Below are positions 1 through 5,296 of a stretch of DNA of 10,129 nucleotides, piece by piece. The notes beneath the pieces were generated by a model, which did not search any database, was not told the origin of the DNA, and worked only from the letters and a program-made list of their open reading frames with translations. Source of the stretch: Chloroflexota bacterium (GTDB lineage Bacteria > Chloroflexota > Dehalococcoidia > DSTF01 > JACRBR01); the NCBI GenBank assembly GCA_021813085.1, contig JAKAMA010000054.1, positions 1 to 10,129 on the forward strand. The letters run 5' to 3'. Both the position numbers and the translations under genes were made by a program. The number at the start of each line of letters is the position of its first letter. Position 1 is the stretch's first letter.

Positions 1-2
1 GC

Positions 3-98
3 CGCATCCTGCGCTATATCGCTTGGCGAAACCGCCACCACGACGTCGCCCCCTGCCCGCTCGCCAATTTCCGGTCCATCAAGTTGGATCGGCACTAG
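3..98 (+). pseudogene. Possible C-terminal remnant of an IS630-type transposase
   Basis: This frame is open from the window edge and ends with TAG at 96-98. It encodes a tail containing RILRYIAWRNRHHD. From memory of the family, many IS630-group DDE transposases end with a YIxWRNRH motif followed by roughly 20 residues, which fits the position of this stop. The rest of the gene, if present, lies upstream. The frame overlaps the beginning of the DUF4258 ORF in another register, so the junction of the two may be a scar of insertion or deletion. The assignment rests on one short motif and could be coincidence. Confidence 0.35.
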
Positions 99-295
99 CG
101 ACCGGAGAGGTGATCGAAGAGTATCCCGCGGATACGCCGCTCGGCAGCCGGCTCGTGTTAGGATGGGTTCGAGGATCACCGCTGCACGTCGTCGCAGCCG
201 ATGACGACAACACGACGTACGTGATCACGGTGTACGAGCCGGAGCCAGAACGATGGGACGAGCACTTCCGGATCCGCAGGGCGAGGCACGGCTGA
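23..295 (+). CDS. DUF4258 protein, putative toxin of TA pair 1, abnormal N-terminus
   Basis: The protein has the DUF4258 core: ALATGEVIEEYPADTPLGSRL, then LGW, PLHVVAADDD, YVITVYEPEPERW and a basic tail. Small DUF4258 proteins encoded just before a YgiT/MqsA-type zinc-finger protein are usually read as RelE/MqsR-like toxin candidates. The TTG at 23 is the first usable start here, but the frame is open to the window edge. The first 30 residues are Pro/Arg-rich and lack the HAxxRM segment that begins the domain in the second copy (2382-2669). This suggests the true 5' end was lost or replaced by the sequence in which a transposase-like tail is read in another frame. Its TGA overlaps the next ATG (TGATG), so the pair is translationally coupled. 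Whether it folds or is toxic is unknown. Confidence 0.7.
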   Translation: MAKPPPRRRPLPARQFPVHQVGSALATGEVIEEYPADTPLGSRLVLGWVRGSPLHVVAADDDNTTYVITVYEPEPERWDEHFRIRRARHG

Positions 296-522
296 TGCGC
301 TGCGTGGTGTGCACGCGCGGCGGGTTGCGGGCCGGATCCACCACCGTGACCATCGTCCGCGAGACGCTGACACTCGTCGTCAAGAACGTACCGGCCCTGA
401 TCTGTGAGTCCTGCGGTGATGAATACTTCGACGAGGAGGTCCTGGCCGCCCTCGAAGTGATCGCCGAGCGTTCAGAGCAGTCGGGAGTTGAGGTCGACAT
501 CCGGGAGTATCATGCGGCGTAG
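295..522 (+). CDS. MqsA/YgiT-type zinc-finger protein, putative antitoxin of TA pair 1
   Basis: A 75-residue protein with the YgiT-type zinc-finger pattern: CxxC at residues 3-6 and a second CxxC at 37-40 (ICESCGDEYFDEEV). An acidic helix and the typical SGVEVDIREY tail follow. Full-length MqsA carries an HTH DNA-binding domain after the zinc finger. This short form lacks it, so autoregulation by this protein alone is doubtful. The ATG at 295 is preferred over an in-frame ATG at 253, because it overlaps the DUF4258 stop and puts the first CxxC at residue 3, as in the second copy. The upstream partner is the DUF4258 protein. The antitoxin role is inferred from family and gene order. Confidence 0.8.
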   Translation: MRCVVCTRGGLRAGSTTVTIVRETLTLVVKNVPALICESCGDEYFDEEVLAALEVIAERSEQSGVEVDIREYHAA

Positions 523-548
523 TCGCGCACGTCGCGCGGTGACGGGTA

Positions 549-568
549 CGGCACCATGACCAGCACCA
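549..568 (+). repeat. 20-nt repeat, copy 1, matching the mutase start region
   Basis: CGGCACCATGACCAGCACCA is identical to 2322-2341 and 2975-2994, where it spans the start codon of the methylmalonyl-CoA mutase gene and of its duplicated 5' end. Here it lies 26 nt after the stop of the first MqsA-like gene and ends exactly where sequence recognisable as MaoC begins. It supplies the ATG for the MaoC fragment. Confidence 0.65.
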
Positions 569-717
569 TCGGTGACACCGTGACGGCCACGGCCGAAGTG
601 ACCGCGCTCGACCCCGGGAAGCGCATCGTCACGCTCCAGACCGACTGCGTGAACCAGGATGGCGCCGTCGTCGTCCAGGGCGAAGCGCGCGTCCTGCTTG
701 ACCCGCTCGCCCCCTGA
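556..717 (+). pseudogene. 3' fragment of a MaoC-type (R-specific enoyl-CoA hydratase) gene
   Basis: The 53 codons read MTST and then IGDTVTATAEVTALDPGKR, VTLQTDCVNQDG and VVVQGEARVLL. This is the C-terminal third of a MaoC-like hot-dog hydratase: the GDTVTA strand, the TxCxNQDG turn and the final GEAxVL strand. The family is normally about 130-160 residues, and the catalytic Asp/His region is missing. The first four codons belong to the 20-nt repeat shared with the mutase start, so this is a chimaera of a foreign start and a hydratase tail. It may be translated, but it cannot be a functional hydratase. It lies in the same frame as the upstream MqsA-like gene, just beyond that gene's stop. Confidence 0.65.
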
Positions 718-729
718 CCGCCGCCCGGC

Positions 730-750
730 GCTTCGCCCACTGGCCGAAGC
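730..750. terminator. Weak inverted repeat between converging reading frames
   Basis: GCTTCG and CGAAGC are separated by 9 nt, between the end of the MaoC fragment (plus strand) and the stop of the amidase (minus strand). The location suits a shared terminator. There is no T-tract on either strand, so this is only a weak suggestion. Confidence 0.2.
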
Positions 751-783
751 AGGCGGCCGGCCACCTCACGACCCGCCTGCCGA

Positions 784-2190
784 CTATCGCGGGTCGATCG
801 GCGTGAAGACGCCGACGCGCGTCTCCACCGCCTCCGCCGCGTCGAGGCAGAGGTCCTCGCGGTAGGCGCGACCGATGACCTGCACCCCCTGCGGCAGCCC
901 GTCGGCGACGCCGACGGGCACGGCCACCGAAGGCAGCCCCAGCAGGTTCACCAGCCCGCAGAGGCGGAAGTCGCGGATGATCGTCGCGACCTCGGTCGTG
1001 CCCGCGAGGTCGAACCCGACCGGGAACGGCGGCGAGGTGACCACCGGCCCGAGCACGAGCGGATAGCGGTCCATGAACAGGCTCCACGCCCGCGCCAGCG
1101 CGCTCCGCCGGACGAACGCGTTCACGTAGCCGGCGTAGTCCATCTCCGGGACGACAGCGAACACCAGGTCGAGGAAGCGCACCGCGTCCGGCGAGGCGAA
1201 CGCCTTCAGCAACGGGTACAGGGACACCTTGAGGTCGGCCACGAGCATGCTGGCGAACAGGTCCCGGCCCTCCGCCACCATGGGCGGCTCCGCCTCCTCG
1301 ACGGCGTACCCGGCGTCAGCGAGGCTGGCCGCGGCCGTGCGCACCGCCGCGGCGACGGCCGGATGCACGCCCTCGCCGGCCGGGTCGGTCGTCACCGCGA
1401 CCCGCACGGGCGCTGTCGGCCGCGGCGATTCGAGCGGCGCGGGCACCCACCGCGGGTCGCGGGCGTCCGGCCCGCACATGCAGGACAGCGCGAGCCGCAG
1501 GTCGCGCGCGTGCCGGGCGAGCGGGCCCTGCACGGACATCAGTTGGATCGTCGCCGTCGCGTCCTCGGGTGGCAGCGCGGACGCCGCGGCGACGCGCCCG
1601 AACGTCGTGCGGATGGCCGTGATGCCGTTGCACTGCGAGGGCCAGCGCAGCGAACCGCCGAGGTCGCCGCCCATGCCGAGCGGGCTCATGCCCGTGGCGA
1701 GCGCGACCGCCTCGCCGCCGCTCGATCCTCCGGGCGTACGCGCCGCGTCCCAGGGGTTCTTCGTCGCACCGCGCAGGGCGTTGTCGGTGTGGTAGCGCAG
1801 GCCGACGTCCGGCATGTTGGTGCGCGCCATGACGATGGCGCCCGCGGCCCTGAGCTGCGCGATGTGCGGGGCGTCGACCGCCGGCACGGCATCCTTCAGC
1901 GCGACGACGCCCTGCGTCGTCGCGGACCCGGCGACGTCCGCGTTCTCCTTCACGGTGATCGGCACGCCATGCAGCGGCCCGACGTCGCCGCCGGCGGCGA
2001 GCGCCGCGTCGGCCTGGTCCGCGGCCGCCAGCGCCTGCTCGGCGAGGACGACGGTGACCGCGTTGACCGCGGGGTTGACCGCCTCGATGCGGCCGAGGTG
2101 CGCCGCCACCACCTCGCGGCTCGAAACCGTCTTCGCGCGGATCGCCCGCGCCAGGTCGGACGCCCCCAGGCGCCACAGCTCCGTTTCCAT
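784..2190 (-). CDS. Amidase-signature family hydrolase
   Basis: A 468-residue serine amidase that hydrolyses a C-N amide bond; the substrate cannot be read from the sequence. The Ser-cisSer-Lys triad is complete: Lys81 in GVPITVKEN, cis-Ser156 in TPGGSSGGEA and nucleophile Ser180 in GGDLGGSLRWPS. The spacings of 75 and 24 residues equal those in fatty acid amide hydrolase, and the length is usual for the family. The protein begins METELWRLGASDLARAI, the standard N-terminal pattern. This ATG follows a G-rich Shine-Dalgarno stretch (AAGGGGGGCGGGAG). A longer reading from ATG 2235 is disfavoured, because that ATG lies inside the predicted -10 box. The gene converges on the MaoC fragment and diverges from the second TA region. 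It is probably cytoplasmic, as no signal peptide is visible. Confidence 0.92.
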   Translation of the reverse strand: METELWRLGASDLARAIRAKTVSSREVVAAHLGRIEAVNPAVNAVTVVLAEQALAAADQADAALAAGGDVGPLHGVPITVKENADVAGSATTQGVVALKDAVPAVDAPHIAQLRAAGAIVMARTNMPDVGLRYHTDNALRGATKNPWDAARTPGGSSGGEAVALATGMSPLGMGGDLGGSLRWPSQCNGITAIRTTFGRVAAASALPPEDATATIQLMSVQGPLARHARDLRLALSCMCGPDARDPRWVPAPLESPRPTAPVRVAVTTDPAGEGVHPAVAAAVRTAAASLADAGYAVEEAEPPMVAEGRDLFASMLVADLKVSLYPLLKAFASPDAVRFLDLVFAVVPEMDYAGYVNAFVRRSALARAWSLFMDRYPLVLGPVVTSPPFPVGFDLAGTTEVATIIRDFRLCGLVNLLGLPSVAVPVGVADGLPQGVQVIGRAYREDLCLDAAEAVETRVGVFTPIDPR

Positions 2191-2233
2191 CTCCCGCCCC
2201 CCTTCGTCGACAGCCTGGACGCGTTCGCGCGCC

Positions 2234-2263
2234 ATGATAGCGGGTGCCGGCCGCGGCCGTCAG
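2234..2263 (-). promoter_or_regulatory. Predicted promoter of the amidase gene
   Basis: On the minus strand, CTGACG (2258-2263) and TATCAT (2234-2239) are separated by 18 nt. Transcription would begin near 2227 and leave a 5' leader of about 36 nt before the ATG at 2190. The upstream in-frame ATG at 2235 overlaps the -10 box, which supports the shorter protein. Confidence 0.45.
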
Positions 2264-2289
2264 GGCCGCATGGACGGGGAGAGGACGAG

Positions 2290-2363
2290 GTGCGCCGGGG
2301 CCATGGCTTGGGATACCATTCCGGCACCATGACCAGCACCAACGGGCACACGGACCCCAACGA
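2290..2363 (+). repeat. Direct repeat, left copy: duplicated promoter and first codons of the mutase gene
   Basis: These 74 bp match 2943-3016 at 72 positions, at an offset of 653 bp. The differences are G/C at 2346 and A/G at 2360. The block includes a TANNNT promoter box, the ATG and about 11 codons of the mutase gene. Weaker similarity continues in frame to about 2380, just short of the DUF4258 start. Sequence to the left of the two copies is unrelated. Confidence 0.92.
2314..2319 (+). promoter_or_regulatory. Duplicated leaderless-type promoter box driving TA pair 2
   Basis: TACCAT is followed by 9 nt and then the ATG at 2329, exactly as in the mutase copy. No Shine-Dalgarno sequence lies between, which suggests a transcript that starts at or within a few nt of the ATG. 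This copy would now drive the second DUF4258/MqsA-like pair. Confidence 0.45.
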
Positions 2364-2385
2364 GCCTGCCGATGCACTGCCGTGA
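2329..2385 (+). CDS. 18-codon leader peptide from the duplicated mutase start
   Basis: The frame reads MTSTNGHTDPNEPADALP and stops. The first ten residues are identical to the mutase N-terminus. Its TGA (2383-2385) overlaps the GTG start of the DUF4258 gene (2382-2384), so ribosomes finishing this peptide could re-initiate on the TA gene. I see no function for the peptide beyond coupling. Whether it is translated is inferred from its promoter and start context. Confidence 0.45.
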   Translation: MTSTNGHTDPNEPADALP

Positions 2386-2669
2386 ACCAGCCCCATTTGA
2401 AGCTCACGGCCCACGCGGTTCGGCGGATGTTCGAGTGGCGCGTTTCTCGCGCAGACATCCGGTGGGCCCTCCTTCATGGAGCCGTCATCGAGCGATACCC
2501 GGACGATGTCCCACTTCCGAGCCGCCTCGTGTGAGGATGGTCTGGAGGCCGTCCGATTCACGTCGTTGTCGCCGATGACCGCCACGAACAGACGACGGTG
2601 GTGATCACCGTGTATCAACCGGACCCCGCGAAATGGGATCCGACATTTCAACGGAGACGCTTGCCATGA
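2382..2669 (+). pseudogene. DUF4258 gene of TA pair 2, broken by an in-frame TGA
   Basis: The gene starts at a GTG that overlaps the leader stop. It encodes a good DUF4258 N-terminus: LTAHAVRRMFEWRVSRADIR, then LLHGAVIERYPDDVPLPSRLV. Codon 51 (2532-2534) is TGA. Without any frameshift the same frame continues as GWSGGRPIHVVVADD, VVITVYQPDPAKWDPTFQ and a basic end, with TGA at 2667-2669. The first copy has TTA (Leu) at the equivalent codon, so this is a nonsense mutation. The truncated product lacks the C-terminal half of the domain, including the HVVxADD and ITVYxPxxxxW parts. The final TGA overlaps the next ATG (ATGA). Selenocysteine recoding is unlikely, because the homologous residue is Leu and no suitable hairpin was noticed. 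Confidence 0.87.
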
Positions 2670-2893
2670 AGTGCGTGATCTGCAGAGGGGGCGAGACGGC
2701 GCCTGGGTCAGCAACGATGACCCTCACGCGCGAAGGGACCACCGTCGTTGTCAAGGACGTCCCGGCAGATATCTGTGACAACTGCGGCGAGGAGTACTTC
2801 GACGAGATCGTGACGGACCGCCTCCTGGCCGTCGCCGAAGAGGCCGCGCGCTCCGGGGTCGAAGTCGACGTCCGGCGCTTCGTCGCTGCCTGA
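2666..2893 (+). CDS. MqsA/YgiT-type zinc-finger protein, putative antitoxin of TA pair 2
   Basis: 75 residues, the same length as the first copy. Its two CxxC motifs are at residues 3-6 and 37-40 (ICDNCGEEYFDE), followed by an acidic helix and SGVEVDVRRF. No C-terminal HTH is present. The ATG overlaps the DUF4258 stop, and the conserved MKCVIC start makes it the right choice over an in-frame upstream start at 2633. The protein is intact although its partner gene is broken, so it may be an orphan antitoxin. The two pairs are clearly diverged homologues, not a recent tandem copy. Translation may now be reduced, because coupling to the full DUF4258 frame is interrupted. Confidence 0.82.
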   Translation: MKCVICRGGETAPGSATMTLTREGTTVVVKDVPADICDNCGEEYFDEIVTDRLLAVAEEAARSGVEVDVRRFVAA

Positions 2894-2942
2894 CTGCCGG
2901 CCAGCGGCCCGGGTAACGCGGCGCGGCGATCGCCACACGGTC

Positions 2943-3016
2943 GTGCGCCGGGGCCATGGCTTGGGATACCATTCCGGCACCATGACCAGCACCAACGGCC
3001 ACACGGACCCCAGCGA
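2943..3016 (+). repeat. Direct repeat, right copy: native promoter and first codons of the mutase gene
   Basis: Partner of 2290-2363 (72/74 identical). This copy continues into the complete mutase reading frame, so it is the functional one. It begins 49 nt after the stop of the second MqsA-like gene, so the 653-bp repeating unit contains the whole TA pair. Confidence 0.92.
2967..2972 (+). promoter_or_regulatory. Leaderless-type promoter box of the mutase gene
   Basis: TACCAT lies 9 nt before the ATG at 2982, with no Shine-Dalgarno sequence between. The predicted transcript start falls within about 3 nt of the ATG. The same geometry is seen before lepA (9485-9500). No convincing -35 box was found. 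Confidence 0.5.
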
Positions 3017-4667
3017 CCTGTCCGCCGCGCTCGAGCGCTGGGAGCAGGGCACGCTCCACCGCGCGCTCGACCGCGGCGGCGAGCGCCAGGCGCGCTTCGC
3101 CACGACCTCGACGGAGACGCGCCGCCTCTACACGCCCCTCGACGTCGCCGGCGTGGACTACGACCGCGACGTCGGCCTCCCGGGCGAATATCCGTACACC
3201 CGCGGCGTCCAGCCGACGATGTACCGCGGCCGCCTCTGGACGATGCGCCAGTACGCCGGCTTCGGCACGGCGACCGAGTCGAACGAGCGCTTCAAGTTCC
3301 TCCTCTCGCAGGGCCAGACCGGCCTCTCCGTCGCCTTCGACCTGCCGACGCAGATCGGCATGGACTCCGACGACCCGGACGCCGACGCCGAGATCGGCCA
3401 GGTCGGCGTCGCCATCGACTCGCTGGCCGACATGGAGGAGATGTTCGCCGGCATCCCGCTCGACCGCGTGTCGACGTCGATGACCATCAACGCCCCCGCG
3501 TCGGTGCTCGTAGCGATGTACATGGTGGTGGCCGAGAAGCAGGGCGTGCCCTCGGCCGACATCATGGGCACCGCCCAGAACGACGTGCTGAAGGAGTACG
3601 TCGCCCGCGGCACCTACATCTACCCCCCGCGCCCGTCACTGCGGCTCGCCGCCGACCTCATCACCTACTGCGCGCGCTACGCCCCGAAGTTCAACAGCAT
3701 CTCCGTCAGCGGCTACCACATCCGCGACGCCGGCGCGACCGCCGCGCAGGAGATCGGCTTCGCCTTCGGCAACGCCATCGCCTACCTGGAGGCGTGCCAG
3801 CGCGCCGGCGTCGGCATCGACGAGGTGGCGCCCCGCATCTCCTGGATCTTCAACACGCACAACAACTTCTTCGAGGAGGTCGCCAAGTACCGCGCGCTGC
3901 GCCGCATGTGGGCGAAGCTGCTGCGCGGCCGCTTCGCCGCGCAAGACCCCGCCTCGTGGAAGCTGCGCACACACGTCCAGACCGGTGGCGCGACGCTCAC
4001 CGCGCAGCAGCCCGAGAACAACATCGTCCGCGCGTCGCTGCAGGCGCTGGCGTCCGTGCTGGGTGGCGTCCAGTCGATGGCCCTCTCCTGCTACGACGAG
4101 GCGCTCGCCATCCCCACGGAGGACGCGCAGCGCATCGCCCTGCGGACGCAGCAGATCATCGCGCACGAGACGGGCGTCACCGATACCGCCGACCCGCTCG
4201 GCGGCTCCTACTACGTCGAAGCGCTCACCGACGAGATCGAGCGCAAGGCGCAAGCGTACATCGACCGCGTCGAGGACCTGGGGGGCGCCGTCGCCGCCAT
4301 CGAGGCCGGCTACGTGCAGGCGGAGATCCAGGAGGCCGCCGTGCGCCAGCAGCAGGAGGTCGAGTCGGGAGCGCGCGTCGTCGTCGGCGTCAACAAGTTC
4401 CGCAGCGACGAGGGACGCGAGCCGACCATCTTCCGCGTCAACACCGAGGTCGCGCGCGGCCAGGTCGAACGCCTGCGCCGTGTCCGTGCCGGCCGCGATG
4501 CCGCGGCGGTCGCGACGGCGCTGCGGCGCCTCAACGACGCGGCGCGCGGCGACCAGAACCTCATGCCCGCGGTCCTCGACGCCGTGCGTGCCTACGCCAC
4601 CTTGGGCGAGATCTGCGGCGAGCTCCGCCAGACCTGGGGCGAGTACCGCCCGCCAACGGTGGTGTAG
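2982..4667 (+). CDS. mcmA: Methylmalonyl-CoA mutase, large (catalytic) subunit without B12 domain
   Basis: A 561-residue protein of the coenzyme-B12 mutase family that interconverts methylmalonyl-CoA and succinyl-CoA. The barrel domain is complete: YTRGVQPTMYRGRLWTMRQY at 72-91, GLSVAFDLPTQIGMDSD at 114-130 and NSISVSGYH at 238-246. Tyr91, Arg209 and His246 keep the 118- and 37-residue spacings of Tyr89, Arg207 and His244 in the Propionibacterium enzyme. The Tyr/Arg pair marks methylmalonyl-CoA rather than isobutyryl-CoA mutases. The chain ends after the linker with no C-terminal cobalamin-binding domain (no DxHxxG), so it needs a small B12-binding subunit, which is not in this window. The ATG at 2982 is preferred to an upstream GTG at 2943, because the promoter lies between them. 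Both ends of the gene are duplicated around neighbouring TA modules, yet the gene itself is intact. Confidence 0.96.
   Translation: MTSTNGHTDPSDLSAALERWEQGTLHRALDRGGERQARFATTSTETRRLYTPLDVAGVDYDRDVGLPGEYPYTRGVQPTMYRGRLWTMRQYAGFGTATESNERFKFLLSQGQTGLSVAFDLPTQIGMDSDDPDADAEIGQVGVAIDSLADMEEMFAGIPLDRVSTSMTINAPASVLVAMYMVVAEKQGVPSADIMGTAQNDVLKEYVARGTYIYPPRPSLRLAADLITYCARYAPKFNSISVSGYHIRDAGATAAQEIGFAFGNAIAYLEACQRAGVGIDEVAPRISWIFNTHNNFFEEVAKYRALRRMWAKLLRGRFAAQDPASWKLRTHVQTGGATLTAQQPENNIVRASLQALASVLGGVQSMALSCYDEALAIPTEDAQRIALRTQQIIAHETGVTDTADPLGGSYYVEALTDEIERKAQAYIDRVEDLGGAVAAIEAGYVQAEIQEAAVRQQQEVESGARVVVGVNKFRSDEGREPTIFRVNTEVARGQVERLRRVRAGRDAAAVATALRRLNDAARGDQNLMPAVLDAVRAYATLGEICGELRQTWGEYRPPTVV
4574..4621 (+). 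repeat. Direct repeat, native copy inside the mutase 3' end
   Basis: These 48 bp, coding for LDAVRAYATLGEICGE near the mutase C-terminus, match 5207-5254 at 44 of 48 positions (offset 633 bp). The HicA/HicB pair lies between the two copies. Confidence 0.88.
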
Positions 4668-4703
4668 GCGGTCGATGGTCGCAGGTGTCGCGTTGAGGGC
4701 TGA

Positions 4704-4709
4704 TAGAAT
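4704..4709 (+). promoter_or_regulatory. Possible -10 box upstream of hicA
   Basis: TAGAAT follows the mutase stop by 36 nt and precedes the hicA reading frame. No good -35 box is visible. It is the best promoter candidate for the HicAB pair, which may otherwise depend on read-through from the mutase gene. Confidence 0.3.
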
Positions 4710-4720
4710 GCGAGGGGCAT

Positions 4721-4945
4721 CTGAGCGGCAGGCAGCTTCGTGGCGTCAGCGGTGGTCGCGCGATTCGTGCGTTCGAGAGGGCCGGGTATCACGTGGCACG
4801 CACACGAGGCAGCCATGTCATCCTTGAACATCCAGATCGGAAGCCGCTCGTGATCCCGCGCCACGGGGTCGTGAAGCCCGGGTTGTTGCTCGCGCGCGTC
4901 AAGGACGCGGGCCTGACGCCGGAGGCTTTCGCAGAACTGCTATGA
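4721..4945 (+). CDS. hicA: HicA-type mRNA interferase toxin without a canonical start codon
   Basis: The frame ending at TGA 4943-4945 encodes a complete HicA fold of about 70 residues: LRGVSGGRAIRAFERAGYHV, RTRGSHVIL with the catalytic-type His, EHPDRKPLVIPRH, PGLLLARVKDAGLT and PEAFAELL. HicA is a small dsRBD-like ribonuclease that cleaves mRNA and is neutralised by HicB. The frame is open from 4697, after TGA 4694-4696, and contains no ATG, GTG or TTG before the first conserved residues. The best candidates are CTG at 4721, with GAGGGG just upstream, or an ATG at 4708 in another frame that would need a one-base shift. AGG at 4730 sits where an ATG would be expected. The toxin may therefore be weakly expressed or silenced by start-codon loss. 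It would be missed by ordinary gene callers. hicB follows after 7 nt. Confidence 0.75.
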   Translation: MSGRQLRGVSGGRAIRAFERAGYHVARTRGSHVILEHPDRKPLVIPRHGVVKPGLLLARVKDAGLTPEAFAELL

Positions 4946-4952
4946 GGGACTG

Positions 4953-5177
4953 ATGTCCGACATCGAATACACGGTGATCGTGCACGAGGACGAAGACGGT
5001 GGCTTCTGGACGGACGTCCCTGCGCTCCCCGGAACAGGGTCACAGGGCGACACCGTGGAAGAAGCCGTCCAGAACACGCGAGAAGCCGTCTCGCTCATGG
5101 TCGAGTACCTGCGCTCCCGCGGCGAGCCGATCCCGGCCCCGAAGGACCTCGTCGTGAAGATCACGGTCGCGGCCTGA
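4953..5177 (+). CDS. hicB: HicB-type antitoxin (short form)
   Basis: 74 residues with the HicB partial RNase H-like fold: YTVIVHEDEDGGFWTDVPALPG, then QGDTVEEAVQNTREAVSLMVEYL and a GEPIPAP turn. HicB binds HicA and blocks its active site. Many HicBs add a C-terminal HTH or ribbon-helix-helix domain, and none is present here. The ATG is preceded by GAGGGACTG, a plausible Shine-Dalgarno sequence that overlaps the hicA stop, so the pair is one unit in toxin-antitoxin order. Assignment to the family is firm, and the partner is the frame at 4721-4945. Confidence 0.87.
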   Translation: MSDIEYTVIVHEDEDGGFWTDVPALPGTGSQGDTVEEAVQNTREAVSLMVEYLRSRGEPIPAPKDLVVKITVAA

Positions 5178-5206
5178 GGGCGCAACGGCGAGACCGCGCA
5201 TCCTGG

Positions 5207-5254
5207 CCTCGACGCCGTGCGCGCCTGCGTCACCCTGGGCGAGATCTGCGGCGA
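5207..5254 (+). repeat. Direct repeat, remnant copy of the mutase 3' end
   Basis: Matches 4574-4621 at 44 of 48 positions. Two of the four differences change the encoded residue (Tyr to Cys, Ala to Val), so this copy is drifting or came from a related mutase gene. It starts 29 nt after the hicB stop and no longer belongs to a mutase reading frame. Confidence 0.88.
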
Positions 5255-5296
5255 ACCCGCCCGCGCGGACATTGACAGCGCCGGGCGGAAGCCCTG

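Noticed and set aside
2191..2235. Upstream ATG at 2235 as the amidase start
   Set aside because: The ATG overlaps a predicted -10 box. The in-frame ATG at 2190 has a good ribosome-binding site and gives the normal amidase N-terminus.
1363..2385. Long plus-strand frame across the amidase region, and the overlapping minus-strand frame 1316-2458
   Set aside because: Both are Arg/Ala-rich shadows of the amidase gene. Only the last 18 codons of the plus frame (2329-2385) are supported, by the duplicated promoter and start.
2532..2534. In-frame TGA as a selenocysteine or recoded codon
   Set aside because: The homologous gene has Leu at this codon, no suitable hairpin was noticed downstream, and other genes here use TGA as a normal stop.
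3636..4253. 205-codon minus-strand frame within the mutase gene
   Set aside because: It lies opposite highly conserved mutase coding sequence and has no recognisable domain.
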